Assembly: GCF_963678635.1 (NCBI RefSeq)
Contig: NC_087069.1
Location: forward strand, 4,943,472-5,007,471
DNA length: 64,000 nt
Direction: 5' to 3'
From: Symsagittifera roscoffensis
Taxonomy: Eukaryota; Xenacoelomorpha; Acoela; Convolutidae
The translations under genes and the position numbers were made by a program. How positions within the stretch are numbered: the stretch's first letter is position 1; every line of letters begins with the position of its first letter. Below the pieces are notes generated by a model that was not told the origin of the DNA, searched no databases, and saw nothing but the letters and a program-made list of their open reading frames with translations. Below, piece by piece: positions 36,201-48,032 of this stretch.

Positions 36201-36500
36201 TATCTAAATGTATACAATAAGAATCATTACTTGTAAGTTTTTTCATTAATGTTTGCAAGTTTTAGTTTTTGCACTTTTCATCTCTCGCCATATCGCACCT
36301 CTAACTCTGTTTCTGTCTGTCTTATATTCTCACTTTGAATAAGTATAAGCGAAGCTTGGCGTTTTTCTACTTTTCATGCAGACGACAAGAAACGTTACGT
36401 GTAACTTTTTGAAAATGATTTTAATTTTTTTTATTTTTGCAATTTTTATCTCTCGCCGTATCGCGCCTATAACTCTGTTTCTGTCTGTCTTAATTTCTCT
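33221..36500. repeat. ~170-bp satellite array 1 (about 19 monomers)
   Basis: The word catctctcgccatatcgc recurs at about 33411, 33579, 33755, 33926, 34096 and onward, a 168-176 bp period. Each monomer also has tctgtttctgtctgtctta, ataagtataagcgaag, cttggcgtttttcta and gataagaaacgttacttg. Monomers near 35330, 35848 and 36178 share ggcgtttttctatctaaatg and tatacaataagaatc, a two- to three-monomer higher-order pattern. Confidence 0.95.
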
Positions 36501-39500
36501 AGCACTTTGTCTGCAACCTTCAAAAAATCGGTGGTGGGAATATTTGACAGATAACTGATTTTTTTTCGTTCTCTCAAAAACTAGATCTGAGATTTTTACT
36601 TCAATGAATAGAGAGTACTTGGAAAGCTCCTCACTATAAAAGGCTACGCTCCAACGTTTTTCCCCTTAAAACTATGGTCCTCGGAACACTGAAGTTTTGA
36701 TTTTTTAAAACCATTTCTTGACTTTTCTTGAAAAATTACCTCTCAAATCTGAACTGGTGGGTTTGATGGAGTTTACGGTTAGTGAGAAGCTACCTTGAAT
36801 TAGCGGTCAGTCTGAAATTGGTTTACACAAAAAGTTATTTTGCTTGGAAAACTATTTTTTTTTAATTTTAAAAGTTACTTATTAAATTTCATGAATTTCA
36901 CCAAACAATACTCTCCTATAAATGAAATGTTCAGTTCAACCCAAAGAACAGGTTGTAGAAAACTCCTTTGTCAACTTTTTATTCAAAGTTTTGATTTTTT
37001 GACTTTTTTTTGGCTTTTCTCAAAAACTACTCTGCCAAACCTGTTTTTTTTTGGTTTCAATAAACGTAAGCGAAATTATTCTGCATAAAAAGCCACTCAT
37101 AAACTCTCATACAAAAATCTATTGTCCTGGGAATTTTTTTTTTTGTTATTTTTCTGAATTTTTTGAATTTTGTCAAAAAATACTACCCATATCTGAGATG
37201 ATGGGTTGAGTTTAAAAAACCGGTAGTGGGAAGCTTCTTTGCATGCGCGACTACGCTCAATTTTTTAAATAAATAAATTGCCTTCGGAAAAGTCGAAATT
37301 TTGATTTTTGAAGAAAATTTAAAAAAAAAAACTTTTTGACTTTGCTCGAGAAATACCTTGTCAAGCTTGGATATTTAAAATCAGTTTACAGGTTATGCGA
37401 AACTCTTCTTCATAAACGACTACGCGCCATTTCTTCAAAACAAAAAGTTTTGATTCTCGGAAACCTCATTTATTTGATTTGTTGACCGTTTTTGGAGTTT
37501 ATCGATAACCATTCTGCCAAATCTGATATTATAGGTTTAATCGACACAAAACATTGTTGGAAGCTTACATTTGTTATTTAGAACGCCCAGTTTTCTTAAC
37601 ACATGTCATGGCCTTCAAACAAATGAAAGTTTTGAAACTTTGACTGTTTGTTTTTGAAATTTTGTGACTTCACTCAAAAGTATTGTGCCAACTCTCAGGT
37701 TAAGTGTTTAATCGAGAAACCCGATGTGGTAACCTTCTCTACTTTACCGTACACGGTCTGAAAATCAAGTTTTTAAAGTTTGACCGTTTGTAAGAAACTG
37801 AGTTTTCTTAAAAATTACACTATCAGAAATGAGATAAAAAGTTAAATCGAAAGAAGCAGTAGCGCGAGTTTTTCATACAAGAGCGAAATTTTATTTTTTT
37901 TTTGTAAAAGAAATATTATGTTTTTGAAAAAATTCATCTTGAACTCATCTTATTTAATTTAGAAAAAAAACAACTAAGATTTTGGGCATAGTCCGTTTTT
38001 TAAACTTCCTATTTGGCACTGCATTAAAATAACAATTTCAAAAAGCATCAATTACGTACATACAGCTTTAAGGCTGGGCCCTAGGTGTCCTTCATCGAGA
38101 TTTACGAAAATATTGAATCACCATTTTTTTTAACTTTTTTTCTAATTTAACCAGTTTTCATAATTTCGTTTTGTGAAATTTCGCTTCGCCTCTGTGTAAA
38201 TTAAAAATTGTTATTTCCCGAGGCTTGTTTTTTGCCCTTTTTTGAAGTCGTACAAGCGCTTTCTCGAATCAATTTTTTTTCTCTTTTTTTTACTCCATTG
38301 AAATTTATGAGTTTTTGTTGTCTTTCCTGCCACTTTCCAAGCAACTATGGTGAAGGGTGAGTATCATCTACAAGTATTGGTGACCTCAAAAACGCTCTTA
38401 GAGTTTAATGTTAAAGCGCCTTCAATCTTGATTCTGATTGCAGAAAGTTTTAAAGATTTTTTAAAAAAATTGTGAGCGAGGTGCGAAGAACTTTGTTCGG
38501 TTCTAAAACTCAAACACCTGTTTAATTCTGTTACAGCATTAACATATTTTAAATAATTTTTTCATAATAAATCTAACTCTAACTCAGTCTCATGCTAAAA
38601 AATAGTATAAAACAAGTTTATAGATTGTTTAAGAAAATGGTAAAAAAACGAAGCTATATTTGATAATCATGCATGCAAAATTTGGCTTATGTACGTATAT
38701 AGCTTAGTCAAACACGTCACAATTTAGCGTTTTCAGGTTTATTTTTTTCATTCTTTAATTGTCATGCTAAATTAGTAAAATTTAAGCTCAGCATTTTTCT
38801 GTTTTCTTTTGCAGCTGATATAATCTATCACGAATAAGTTTTTTTTTATAATAATGCATGCAAGTTTTATCCCACGCACTTTATTTCAGCCAATTAAAAT
38901 CTTAACGCACATGCTGTTCTTTCTTAGCAACACATGCAAGTATTTATTTATGCGTTTTTCATCAGCCGATAAAAACCATCACATTTGAGCTGTTTTTTGA
39001 TAATAACGCATGCAACTTTAATTTTATGCATTTTCGTCTAAAAATAAATTCATCACCGCAAAAAAAGCTTCCATTGTCTGATTATTGAACAAAAATCTTC
39101 AAAGTCTTGTCATTTGCTGCTTTTACTTCATTATCAGTTGGAATTTGCTGTTACACTAGTGAGTAAAATTCTCGATAGCTATTGCATCTCAGCTTAAAGG
39201 ATGTAAGAAAAAGATGCAAAAACAGTTAGTTACAGATTTGGAAATTCATTCAAATTTTTTGTCACCTGAATGAACTGATGGACTGAAAAATCCAAAAACT
39301 GCCAAAAAGCTGAAACGGTGAAATTTGTAAGCTTGTTGAATTATACTTTTACTTTATCTCATTTATCAAATTATGCAAAAAACACTAATTAAACCCTCTT
39401 GATGATGCCGCTTATTAAAATTGTGGCTGATTCAAATATGAGCTCATTCTGGCGGCACAAGTTTTGAATAGTTTTGTAAATTAGCGAACCAAAAAACAAA

Positions 39501-40125
39501 TTTGAGATTTTTTTGTTTTTTTTTCTCATTTTTTGAAAACGTTTTGCCTCATAAAAGTAATGCTATGCAATTCAATAGTTTCGAGGCTGCTAATTTTTTT
39601 AAGACCAAAATAACCAAACACAATTCTTCATGTTCTGCTACGCTCTTGAGTTCGGATAATTTTCAAAAAAATTTTTTTCTCCCTATTTTTCTCCCTAAAA
39701 TCAACCTATAGTAATGGGCGCATCAGTTTCACTAATATGACAAAAAATGTAATATCAGTTTTACTTTTTTGATAAGCATGAAAATAAAAAAACGTGCAAT
39801 TTAAAGTCTTAATCAACAAAAAAATTTCGAACAACGCCTCATCAAAGTAAAGTGTTTTTGGTTGTTTTTCTAAAAAGTTCAAAACAAGGTTAGCAAATGC
39901 CCTGAACACGAGTAAAAATATAAATCAGCCTAAAAGATTGGTCTTCGCATAAATTATAAGATCTCATCAGAAAAATTTGAACGCTGATTAAAATTTAACT
40001 TCGATTGTAGAACCAACACAAAATCTTAAGAAAATTTTGAATCCACGTATCTATTGGTATGAAAGTAAATTCAAATAGCCATTTAACAATCACTTATGAA
40101 TCATTCTTTAAAAAAATGCATGTAA
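36501..40125. repeat. Macrosatellite spacer copy D2 (~3.6 kb)
   Basis: Ordered match to D1 on both sides of an internal ~850-bp stretch (36850-37700), which instead resembles the 170-bp-spaced theme of D0. This suggests D1 lost the segment. Followed by a second satellite array. Confidence 0.85.
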
Positions 40126-43100
40126 TATTGAGTTTTTGCCTCTGTCATATGTTGACATATCGTGCCTGTAACTCAGTTTTTATCTGTTTTTAATTGTCAC
40201 GAAATCAAAGCTTGGCATTTTTCATTTTATTTTTGATGAAGACAAGAAAAAACATTACTTGTAAGTTTTTTTAAATAATGTTTGTAAATTTTAATTTTTA
40301 CCGTTTTCATCTGTCGCCATATCGCGCCTGTAACTCTGTTTCTGTCTGTCTTAATTTCTCACGTTAAATAAGTATAAGCGAAGCTTAGCGTTTTTCTTTT
40401 TTTCATGCAGACGATAAGAAACGTTACTTGTAATTCTTTATATTTATGATTGTAATTTTAGTTTTTGGACTTTTCATCTCTCGCCATATTGTGCCTGCAG
40501 CTTTGTTCTTGTTTGTCTTAATTTCTCACATTAATTAAGTATAAGCGAGGCTTGGCGTTTTTCTATTTTTCAAGTAGACGATAAGAAACGCTGCTTGTAA
40601 GTTTTTTTTTATGATTAGAAGTTTTAGTTTTTGCCTTTTTCATCTCTCGCCATATCGCGCCTGTATCTCTGTTTCTGTCTGTCTTAATTTCTCACGTTAA
40701 ATAAGTATAAGCAAGGCTTGGCGTTTTTCTATTTTTCATGTAGACGATAAGAAACGCTACTTGAAAGTTTTTGTTCAGGTTTATCAGTTTTAGTTTTTAC
40801 CTTTTTCATCTCTCGCTATATCGCGTCCGTAATTCTGTTTCTCTCTGTCTTAATTTCTCAAGTTAAATAAGTATAAGCGAAGCTTGGCGGTTTTCTAATT
40901 TTCAGGTAGGCGATAAGAAACGTTACTTGTATTTTTATATTTATGATTGTAAGTTTAGTTTTTGCACTTTTCATCTCTCGCCATATCGCGCCTGTAACTC
41001 TGTTTCTGTCTTTCTTAATTTCTCACGTTAAATAAGTATAAGCGAGGCTTGGCGTTTTTCTATTTTTCATGTAGACGATAAGAAACGCTACTTGAAAGTT
41101 TTGTTTATGATTATCAATTTTAGTTTTTACCTTTTTCATCTCTCGCTATATCGCGCCTGTAACCCTGTATCTGTCTGTCTTAATTTTTTCACGTTAAATT
41201 AGTATAATTGAAGCTGGCGTTTTTCTATTTTTCAGGTAGGCGATAAGAAACGTTACTTGTATTTTTATATTTATGATTGTAAGTTTTAGTTTTTGCACTT
41301 TTCATATCTCGCCATATCGCGCCTCTAACTCTGTTTCTGTCTGTCTTAATTTCTCACGTTAAATAAGTATAAGCAAGGCTTGGCGTTTTTCTATTTTTCA
41401 TGTAGACGATAAGAAACGCTACTTGAAAGTTTTTGTTCAGGTTTATCAGTTTTAGTTTTTACCTTTTTCATCTCTCGCTATATCGCGTCCGTAATTCTGT
41501 TTCTCTCTGTCTTAATTTCTCACGTTAAATAAGTATAAGCGAAGCTTGGCGGTTTTCTAATTTTCAGGTAGGCGATAAGAAACGTTACTTGTATTTTTAT
41601 ATTTATGATTGTAAGTTTTAGTTTTTGCACTTTTCATCTCTCGCTATATCGCACCTGTAATTCTGTTTCTCTTTGTCTTAATTTCTCACGTTAAATAAGT
41701 ATAAGCGAGGCTTGGCGTTTTTCTATTTTTCATGTAGACGATAAGAAACGCTACTTGAAAGTTTTTGTTTATGATTATCAGTTTCAGTTTTTACCTTTTT
41801 CATCTCTCGCTAAAAGTAAAAGCTTGGCGTTTTTTATAAGCGAAGCTTCGCCATATCGCGCCTGTAACCCTGTTTCTGTATGTCTTAATTTTTCACGTTA
41901 AATAAGTATAAGTGAAGCTGGCGTTTTTCTATTTTTCAGGTAGGCGATAAGAAACGTTACTTGTATTTTTTTATGATTGTAAGTTTTAGTTTTTGCACTT
42001 TTCATCTCTCGCCATATCGCGCCTGTAACTCTGTTTCTGTCTGTCTTAATTTCTCACGTTAAAAAAGTATCAGCGAAGCTTGGCGTTTTTCTATTTTTCA
42101 TGTGGACGATAAGAAACGCTACTTGTAATTTATTTTATGTTTATTTTTAAGTTTTAGTTTTTTGCCTTTTTCATCTCTCGCTATATCGCACCTGTAACTC
42201 TGTTTCTCTCTGTCTTAATTTTTCACGTTAAATAAGTATAAGCGAAGCTTGGCGTTTTTCTAATTTTCAGGTAAGCGATAAGAAACGTTACTTGTATTTT
42301 TATATTTTCGATTGTAAGTTTTAGTTTTTGCACTTTTCATCTCTCGCCATATCGCGCCTGTAACTCTGTTTCTGTCTGTCGTAATTTCTCAAGATAAACA
42401 AGTATAAGCGAAGCTTGTCGTTTTTATATTTTTCATGTGGACGATAAGAAACGTTACTTGTAATTCTTTATTTTTATGATTGTAATTTTAGTTCTTGGAC
42501 TTTGCATCTCTCGTCATATCGCGCCTGCAGCTCTGTTTCTGTTTGTTTCATTTTCTCACGTTAATTAAGTATAAGCGAAGCTTGGCGTTTTTCTATTTTT
42601 GAGGTAGGCGATAAGAAACGTTACTTGTATTTTTTATGGTAAGTTTCAGTTTTTGCACTTTTCATCTCTCGCCATATCGCGCCTGCAACTCTGTTTCTGT
42701 CTGTCTTAATTTCTCATGTTAAATAAGTATAAGCGAAGCTTGGCGTTTTTCTATTTTTCAGGTAAGCGATAAGAAACGTTACTTGTATTTTTTATGGTAA
42801 GTTTTAGTTTTTGCACTTTTCATCTCTCGCCATATCGCGCCTGTAACTATGTTTCTGTCTGCCTTAATTTCTCACGTTTAATTAGTATAAGCGAAGCTTG
42901 GCGTTTTTCTATTTTTCAGGTAGGCGATAAGAAACGTTACTTGTATTTTTTTTAATTGTAAGTTTCAGTTTTTGCAATTTTCATCTCTCGCCATATCGCG
43001 CCTGTAACTCTGTTTCTGTCTGTCTTAATTTCTCATGTTAAATAAGTATAAGCGAAGCTTGGCGTTTTCCTATTTTTCATGTAGACTTTAAGAAACGTTA

Positions 43101-43163
43101 CTTAAAATTTTTTTTTTGTTTATGATTGTAAGTTTTAGTTTTTGCACTTTTCATCTCTCGCCA
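40126..43163. repeat. ~170-bp satellite array 2 (about 18 monomers), cut by a gap
   Basis: Same monomer as array 1, with a shorter tail variant (ttacttgtatttttatattt). Words ttgttcaggtttatcag at about 40771 and 41433 mark a ~660-bp, four-monomer repeat. At 41808-41852 a monomer is disrupted by an extra aaaagcttggcg fragment and the palindrome gcgaagcttcgc (41840-41851). The array runs into the N gap. Confidence 0.95.
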
Positions 43164-43363
43164 NNNNNNNNNNNNNNNNNNNNNNNNNNNNNNNNNNNNN
43201 NNNNNNNNNNNNNNNNNNNNNNNNNNNNNNNNNNNNNNNNNNNNNNNNNNNNNNNNNNNNNNNNNNNNNNNNNNNNNNNNNNNNNNNNNNNNNNNNNNNN
43301 NNNNNNNNNNNNNNNNNNNNNNNNNNNNNNNNNNNNNNNNNNNNNNNNNNNNNNNNNNNNNNN
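43164..43363. other. Assembly gap of exactly 200 N
   Basis: The left side is mid-monomer satellite and the right side is non-satellite, so the gap hides the array's end. A fixed-size placeholder is likely. Confidence 0.98.
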
Positions 43364-43404
43364 CGCAGAAAACCCAAATATTTTTTTTTCGTTAAACGCG
43401 CGTT

Positions 43405-43581
43405 CTAAACGATTAAAAGCACATTTGTATTGTCTCGTCGCTGGCGTTCCGCCGAACACCGGGCTGCTGTCATATTGTTTCTCTTATACACAATAATTTC
43501 CGGCATATGAATCAACGTTGATTCCCGCTTACTTGTGAACTCAATGGTCACATCGCCCATGATAACTCGTTTTTTAGCCAT
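43405..43581 (-). CDS. Possible exon or small ORF, unrecognised
   Basis: A 58-codon minus-strand frame (start MAKKRVIMGDVTIEFT, end NTNVLLIV) with codon-like base use, much less T-rich than its surroundings. A consensus donor gtaagc sits after residue 16, and an AG (gacagcag) about 70 bp later keeps frame, so it may be spliced. Other frames are also open. A perfect 14-bp palindrome, aatcaacgttgatt, lies inside at 43510-43523. Function unknown. Confidence 0.3.
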   Translation of the reverse strand: MAKKRVIMGDVTIEFTSKRESTLIHMPEIIVYKRNNMTAARCSAERQRRDNTNVLLIV

Positions 43582-43971
43582 ATGCGACGGTAAACTTTCC
43601 CCATATACTCGAGTTATTTTTTTTAGCTTATTTTTGCTCCCAGTTTTTTTTGCAAATACGCATACTTGAAATCAAAACTCAAACACCAAATTGAGTCATT
43701 AGTTCTTTCACTAAACGCTAATGCTATGTTTTTGGACAGCTTTTTGATTTTCAGAATCTGTAATTTGTTGCGATAAATTTGCTTGCCAGTTGCTTCTTAA
43801 CTTATTGTATTTTTCATTGTATTGCCCGTTTTTGCGGTCGATGTTTTTGCAGAAAAAAAACGGTGTGTATACTATTACTGAGGTGTAAGTATGCACATCG
43901 GAACAGTTCCTCAGCCTCAAAAAATGAATAGGTGTTTTCCTTTCACAGTTACTTACGATTGAAGAAAATCC

Positions 43972-44508
43972 CTATGGCAAGCTACTTTTGTTTCGTATAA
44001 ATCTCTGAGAGGGTGAATTTCTTGAACTTTGCGTTTTATTGGTGAAATTTGGGGTGCCCCATTTTTTTTTCGTTATATCATTCAGCTAAACTTTTCATTT
44101 CTCTTGAGCCTTCATGGGAGAATATTGTTTCCCAATATGTTTTATATGGCTACCTTCCGCGGAGAAAAATTCTCTTTAGAATATACATCAATCCGTCTGA
44201 GTTTTTTTTTCCTGAAAAATCGGCATCATTGGCGTCACTTTAAAATACATAAAGGAGTTTAAATGGCTTGGATGTGAATGTGAAAGATTACTTTTTTTTT
44301 AATATTCTACAGATTCATAGTTTTCTGAGATAACAGCGAATCTGGGCTCGCGCAAAGTGTTTGACAGTTTTTTTCTCAGCTATTTTCCCCCAGATTCACC
44401 TTCTCCAGTTCTTTGACGGTTCGACACCATACAATTCGAATCGTGAATTCCTTGAACTCTTCACTGCTACATTTCTCCCCAAACTTGCGAGTAACTTTCG
44501 GCCAATTT
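43972..44508 (-). CDS. 3' part of a basic, multi-exon protein gene, unrecognised
   Basis: Three minus-strand exons fit together: 44508-44400, 44211-44154 and 44085-43972, with GT-AG introns of 188 and 68 bp. Phases match (AG|G, then 0) and the last exon ends at TAG. About 93 residues are visible, very rich in K, R, S and N: for example GRKLLASLGRNVAVKSSRNS, then KKKLRRIDVYSKENFSPRK, then a tail SSRNSPSQRFIRNKSSLP. This looks like a disordered nuclear protein or tail. The other two frames of the first listed exon are open too, but only this one continues through the next exon. The 5' end is unresolved. A candidate first exon is 44841-44785 (MGAFSPKNALQFEMEIEKE, donor gtgagc), but its phase does not join directly, so an exon is missing. 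No family recognised. Confidence 0.5.
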
Positions 44509-44841
44509 CTGAAACTTATTTTCATCCGTAGGAATAACTGTCCGAACTTTTTAAGGCTTTGCAAACTTAACCCTTAAACTTCAACTATCGCATAATGTTT
44601 CTATTTCTAAACTGTTTCAGTTTTAGGTTTTCCTCACAATTGTGACCTTTAACCTGAATCTATAGCCTCCAACCCAATTAACAGGTTCACATTTCACTAA
44701 GTGGAGTTTGATGCTTGCTAATGAGTCGTAGACGTACCGATGCTTTCCCGCATAATTTTGACACTCTACTGTTCTTCAGCTCACCTCTTTCTCTATCTCC
44801 ATCTCAAATTGTAACGCATTTTTTGGTGAAAATGCCCCCAT

Positions 44842-46380
44842 GCACAGTTGTTTTTAGGTCCTCTTTGTCCATATTTCACTTAAATACATATATCACGCTT
44901 GGTTCAAAAATTGGCCTCGAACTGTTTTGGCCGAAAAACAAAAAAACAACAAGAAATAAAGGATTGCTTTTACCACAGGACCAACAATCTGTCTTTTAAG
45001 GAAAAATATACTGATTGTTTTTTCATCGTTTGTCACGATTAAGTCGTCTCAGTTTCTTTATGAACAATGAATTACGCTTCTACACGAAACAATTTTGCTT
45101 ACGTTTAGGTAACAAAAACTTTCCCCGTTTGTAAGGTTAGTATCTACAATAATTTACATGTCATAAGTCATTCTGCAACTCAAACTTAAATGCCATTTCA
45201 GCCGGCATCAGCCAAAGCACATGGAATCCTTTTGCAAAACTAACTTAGAAACATTGAAAAGAAAGAATTTACTGGCGGTCTTTTCCTGTTCCTAATGTAT
45301 CTCTTGTTCACTTGTCCGCTACAAACTATATTATTTCGTAAATCTTATAGCCAATAATTTATTATAGAGACAGCTTGTTTTGCGAATACCATTAACAACT
45401 ATGAAGAACCAACTAAAACGAATCTTTAAATCTTTAGTATATCATTTGATTTTACACAGTTTTGCACAAAAAATTCCGCACAAACATAACCTTACTTTGA
45501 ACTTTTTGCTATTGAAGCCCGATATCTCATAAACAAAATTTTTTTAAACCAAACTTTTCAACTTTGCGGGGGGTTTAATAGAAATAAAAAAGCCGCATTT
45601 TATTCCAGTGGAACAATGGCCTCCAAAATGGCGCAACAACATTTTGTCTATGAGCATAAATTAGTTTACGAATCGAGCACGTAACAGTGCTTGTTTATTT
45701 TGGTTGTACAATTTTTTTACCTGAATTCATTTTTGACCTAAGAAAATGGATAACAATTGATAAAAGTTCGGCGAAGTTTTGACATTTATTGATTAGAAAA
45801 ATATTTTAGAAAGAAGAATTTAAGCAAAAACAAACGACAAACCAATCTGAAATGAGAAACAATAGGAAAAATGAAAAAGAACAGAAACATAGATAAAAAT
45901 ATCGATGAAAAAAAATGAAAAGGTCTCTCTTCTTTGAATGTCTAGTCCTTCATTACTGAAAAAGTTTTTTAAATAAAATTATTTTTTTTCACTAGGATCA
46001 AATACTGATGAATTCTTTCTCACTTCTTGAAAATCAGTTTTTCCCTAATATTAAAGGAATCATGTTAATCGTAAGATTTATGTATTCTAAAATTTTTTTT
46101 GCCATTATGAAGTTTTTTCTTTCATCTTAGTTTTGTCAAGTTCAATACTCAATCTGTCTCTAACACTTTCCTCCGTCTTACCGTAGAAGATTTTGTATAA
46201 CTTATAAAAATCTTTTTCAATTTCATCTCTAACTCGAGATCTCGTATTCGGTTTATGATCAAAACAATTTTTCACTTAAGACTCACTCACATTATGAACT
46301 TGCTCAATAACAGTTCCATGTCTTATATAAGACTTAAACGTTCTGACTTGACATAAATTATGTTTCTTTTCTGACCAAAA
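44842..46380. other. Intergenic, no gene firmly supported
   Basis: A possible mini-gene, ATG at about 45616 (MASKMAQQHFVYEHK) with a donor near 45680 and an acceptor near 45743, gives only 34 aa and is not claimed. Otherwise AT-rich and featureless. Confidence 0.45.
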
Positions 46381-46389
46381 GCATATTAT

Positions 46390-46760
46390 TGTTCCGACTT
46401 TCAATACAAAAGTAACGGAATATTGTGCTCGGGTGGGTTTTTTCTTCTTCAGACAAATTTCGACTTTTTAACTAGCCACTTTTGACGGAATTTTTATTAT
46501 ATCATTCAAAAAGTATTGTTGTCCTGAGCTTAAATTTGAAAAGATATTTCACCTGTGATCTTTTTTAGTAATATTATGAGGGTTTAAAGGTTGCCAATTT
46601 GGCCATTTTGACTAATTTGGGACAATTAACGCACGAGATAGTGCGAGCTATTAACGCGTGAGCGGAGATTTAATCCGTCTTAGAAATTGTTCCAAATTGG
46701 TTGAACGAAGCTTATTTGCCATAATTGATTCGTTACAAGCAACGAAATCTATCCTTTTGT
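46390..46760. repeat. Worn dispersed copy of the 13-22 kb tandem unit
   Basis: ttgttccgactttc near 46389, a block with ttcttcttcagacaaatttcgac, and ccgtcttagaaattgttcca near 46676 appear in the same order as the hairpin, ttctgcttctta..tttcgac and acgtctcagaaattgttcca (21460) parts of the large unit. Strongly diverged and shortened. Confidence 0.55.
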
Positions 46761-47414
46761 ACTTAATATGGCGTGTGGGCGATGATTTTCATTACAAAAT
46801 TCAAAATTTAGAAAAACAAATTTCCTTTTATATTTCATTAAATTAGTTATTACTGCTCCATAAACCTCAAAAGTCAGTCGGAACATTCAGGGCTTCTCCT
46901 TGATACGAGCAGTTTTGTTTATCATGTCCGTTATAGCATATTATAGTCCGTAAATTGTGCTTTCAGAGGAACCTAAATTTGATAAATTTTTTATGTATTT
47001 TTTGATAGTTTCTGCTAACTCTTGTTAATTGAGCTTTGTATTTAATATTATGTTCAATATTTGCACATTTATCGGCCGCAACGTATTTAAGTAATTGTAT
47101 GGCATGCATTTGATTTGTATTATTTTGAGCTAAGTGAGTATGAGTTCTGTAAAATTACTGATTCTTTCTTATAGAGTTTTTTTTCTAAATTTTACAGAAT
47201 TACTGACCAGCTATGAAACATCTGGTCGTTTTTGATCACGTCTTCTATAATATGGCTCTCAAATTGGAAACATTATTGATTACTCATTAAAACTTAATAA
47301 AAATATCAAATAATTATTTCCAATGTTGCTACTTTTTGATATTTCGTTTGAGCTTGAATTTTTCAAAAAATTTTTTTTTCTTACTTCACTACATTTTTTG
47401 ATTTAGTTCAAATT

Positions 47415-47575
47415 TTAGTGAGCAATCTAATGAAATTGTTAGCCACAATAAGTAAGAAATGGTATCAACTGTTGACCACTTTTTCGAATCAAAGTTTTTT
47501 TGAGTGGCAGAATCCGTCTAGCATTCTAATCAAATTGTCACCCACAAAAAGTATGAAATTGGCATCAAATGAGAG
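47415..47575. repeat. Two-copy ~108-bp tandem duplication
   Basis: The block atctaatgaaattgttagcc / ttctaatcaaattgtcaccc with aagta.gaaat..tatcaa repeats at about 47425 and 47533. Confidence 0.6.
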
Positions 47576-47984
47576 TTAATTGATTTCCTTATAGTTAAAT
47601 ATTTTCATGAAAAACTTCAAATCAGGAGACAAATTGTTCTCACAACCTTAAAATCACTTTTGCAGTCAGACTGAATTTATGCTTTTTCGTTTTTACGCCA
47701 ACTAATTTTTTAAGCAAAATATTCGAATCTATTTGCTGCAAACTAACTCAAAGCAGCACCTAACTAATACAAAACTATTTGATGAATACTTGAATACAAC
47801 AATGATTTCGGTTGGAAAGCGCGTTACTTTCTAGCGTTACTTTTCTAGCGTTTTTGTACGTTTTTTCCTCAAGCGTCTTATGGTACGTTTTTTTTATAGC
47901 GTTACTTTTTATAAGTCAAATAAAAATAACACTTTTTCTTCCTATAACGTTCAGGCCGATTTTTTTTCAGAAATTTGTTGTTTG

Positions 47985-48012
47985 TCTAGTTTTCACATCA
48001 TATATGTTTTAG
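47985..48012 (+). promoter_or_regulatory. Acceptor-like site before the B-box gene
   Basis: tatatgttttag ends at 48012, 20 nt before the ATG (48033). Since the gene is intronless downstream, this fits a trans-splice acceptor or a 5'-UTR intron. Confidence 0.4.
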
Positions 48013-48032
48013 GTACTTGAGTAAAAAACACT

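Noticed and set aside
33221-43163. CRISPR-like interpretation of the regular 170-bp repeats
   Set aside because: Monomers are contiguous and homologous over their whole length, with no unique spacers. This is a eukaryotic satellite.
43116-43496. Open frames running through the N gap
   Set aside because: They are open only because N codons contain no stops.
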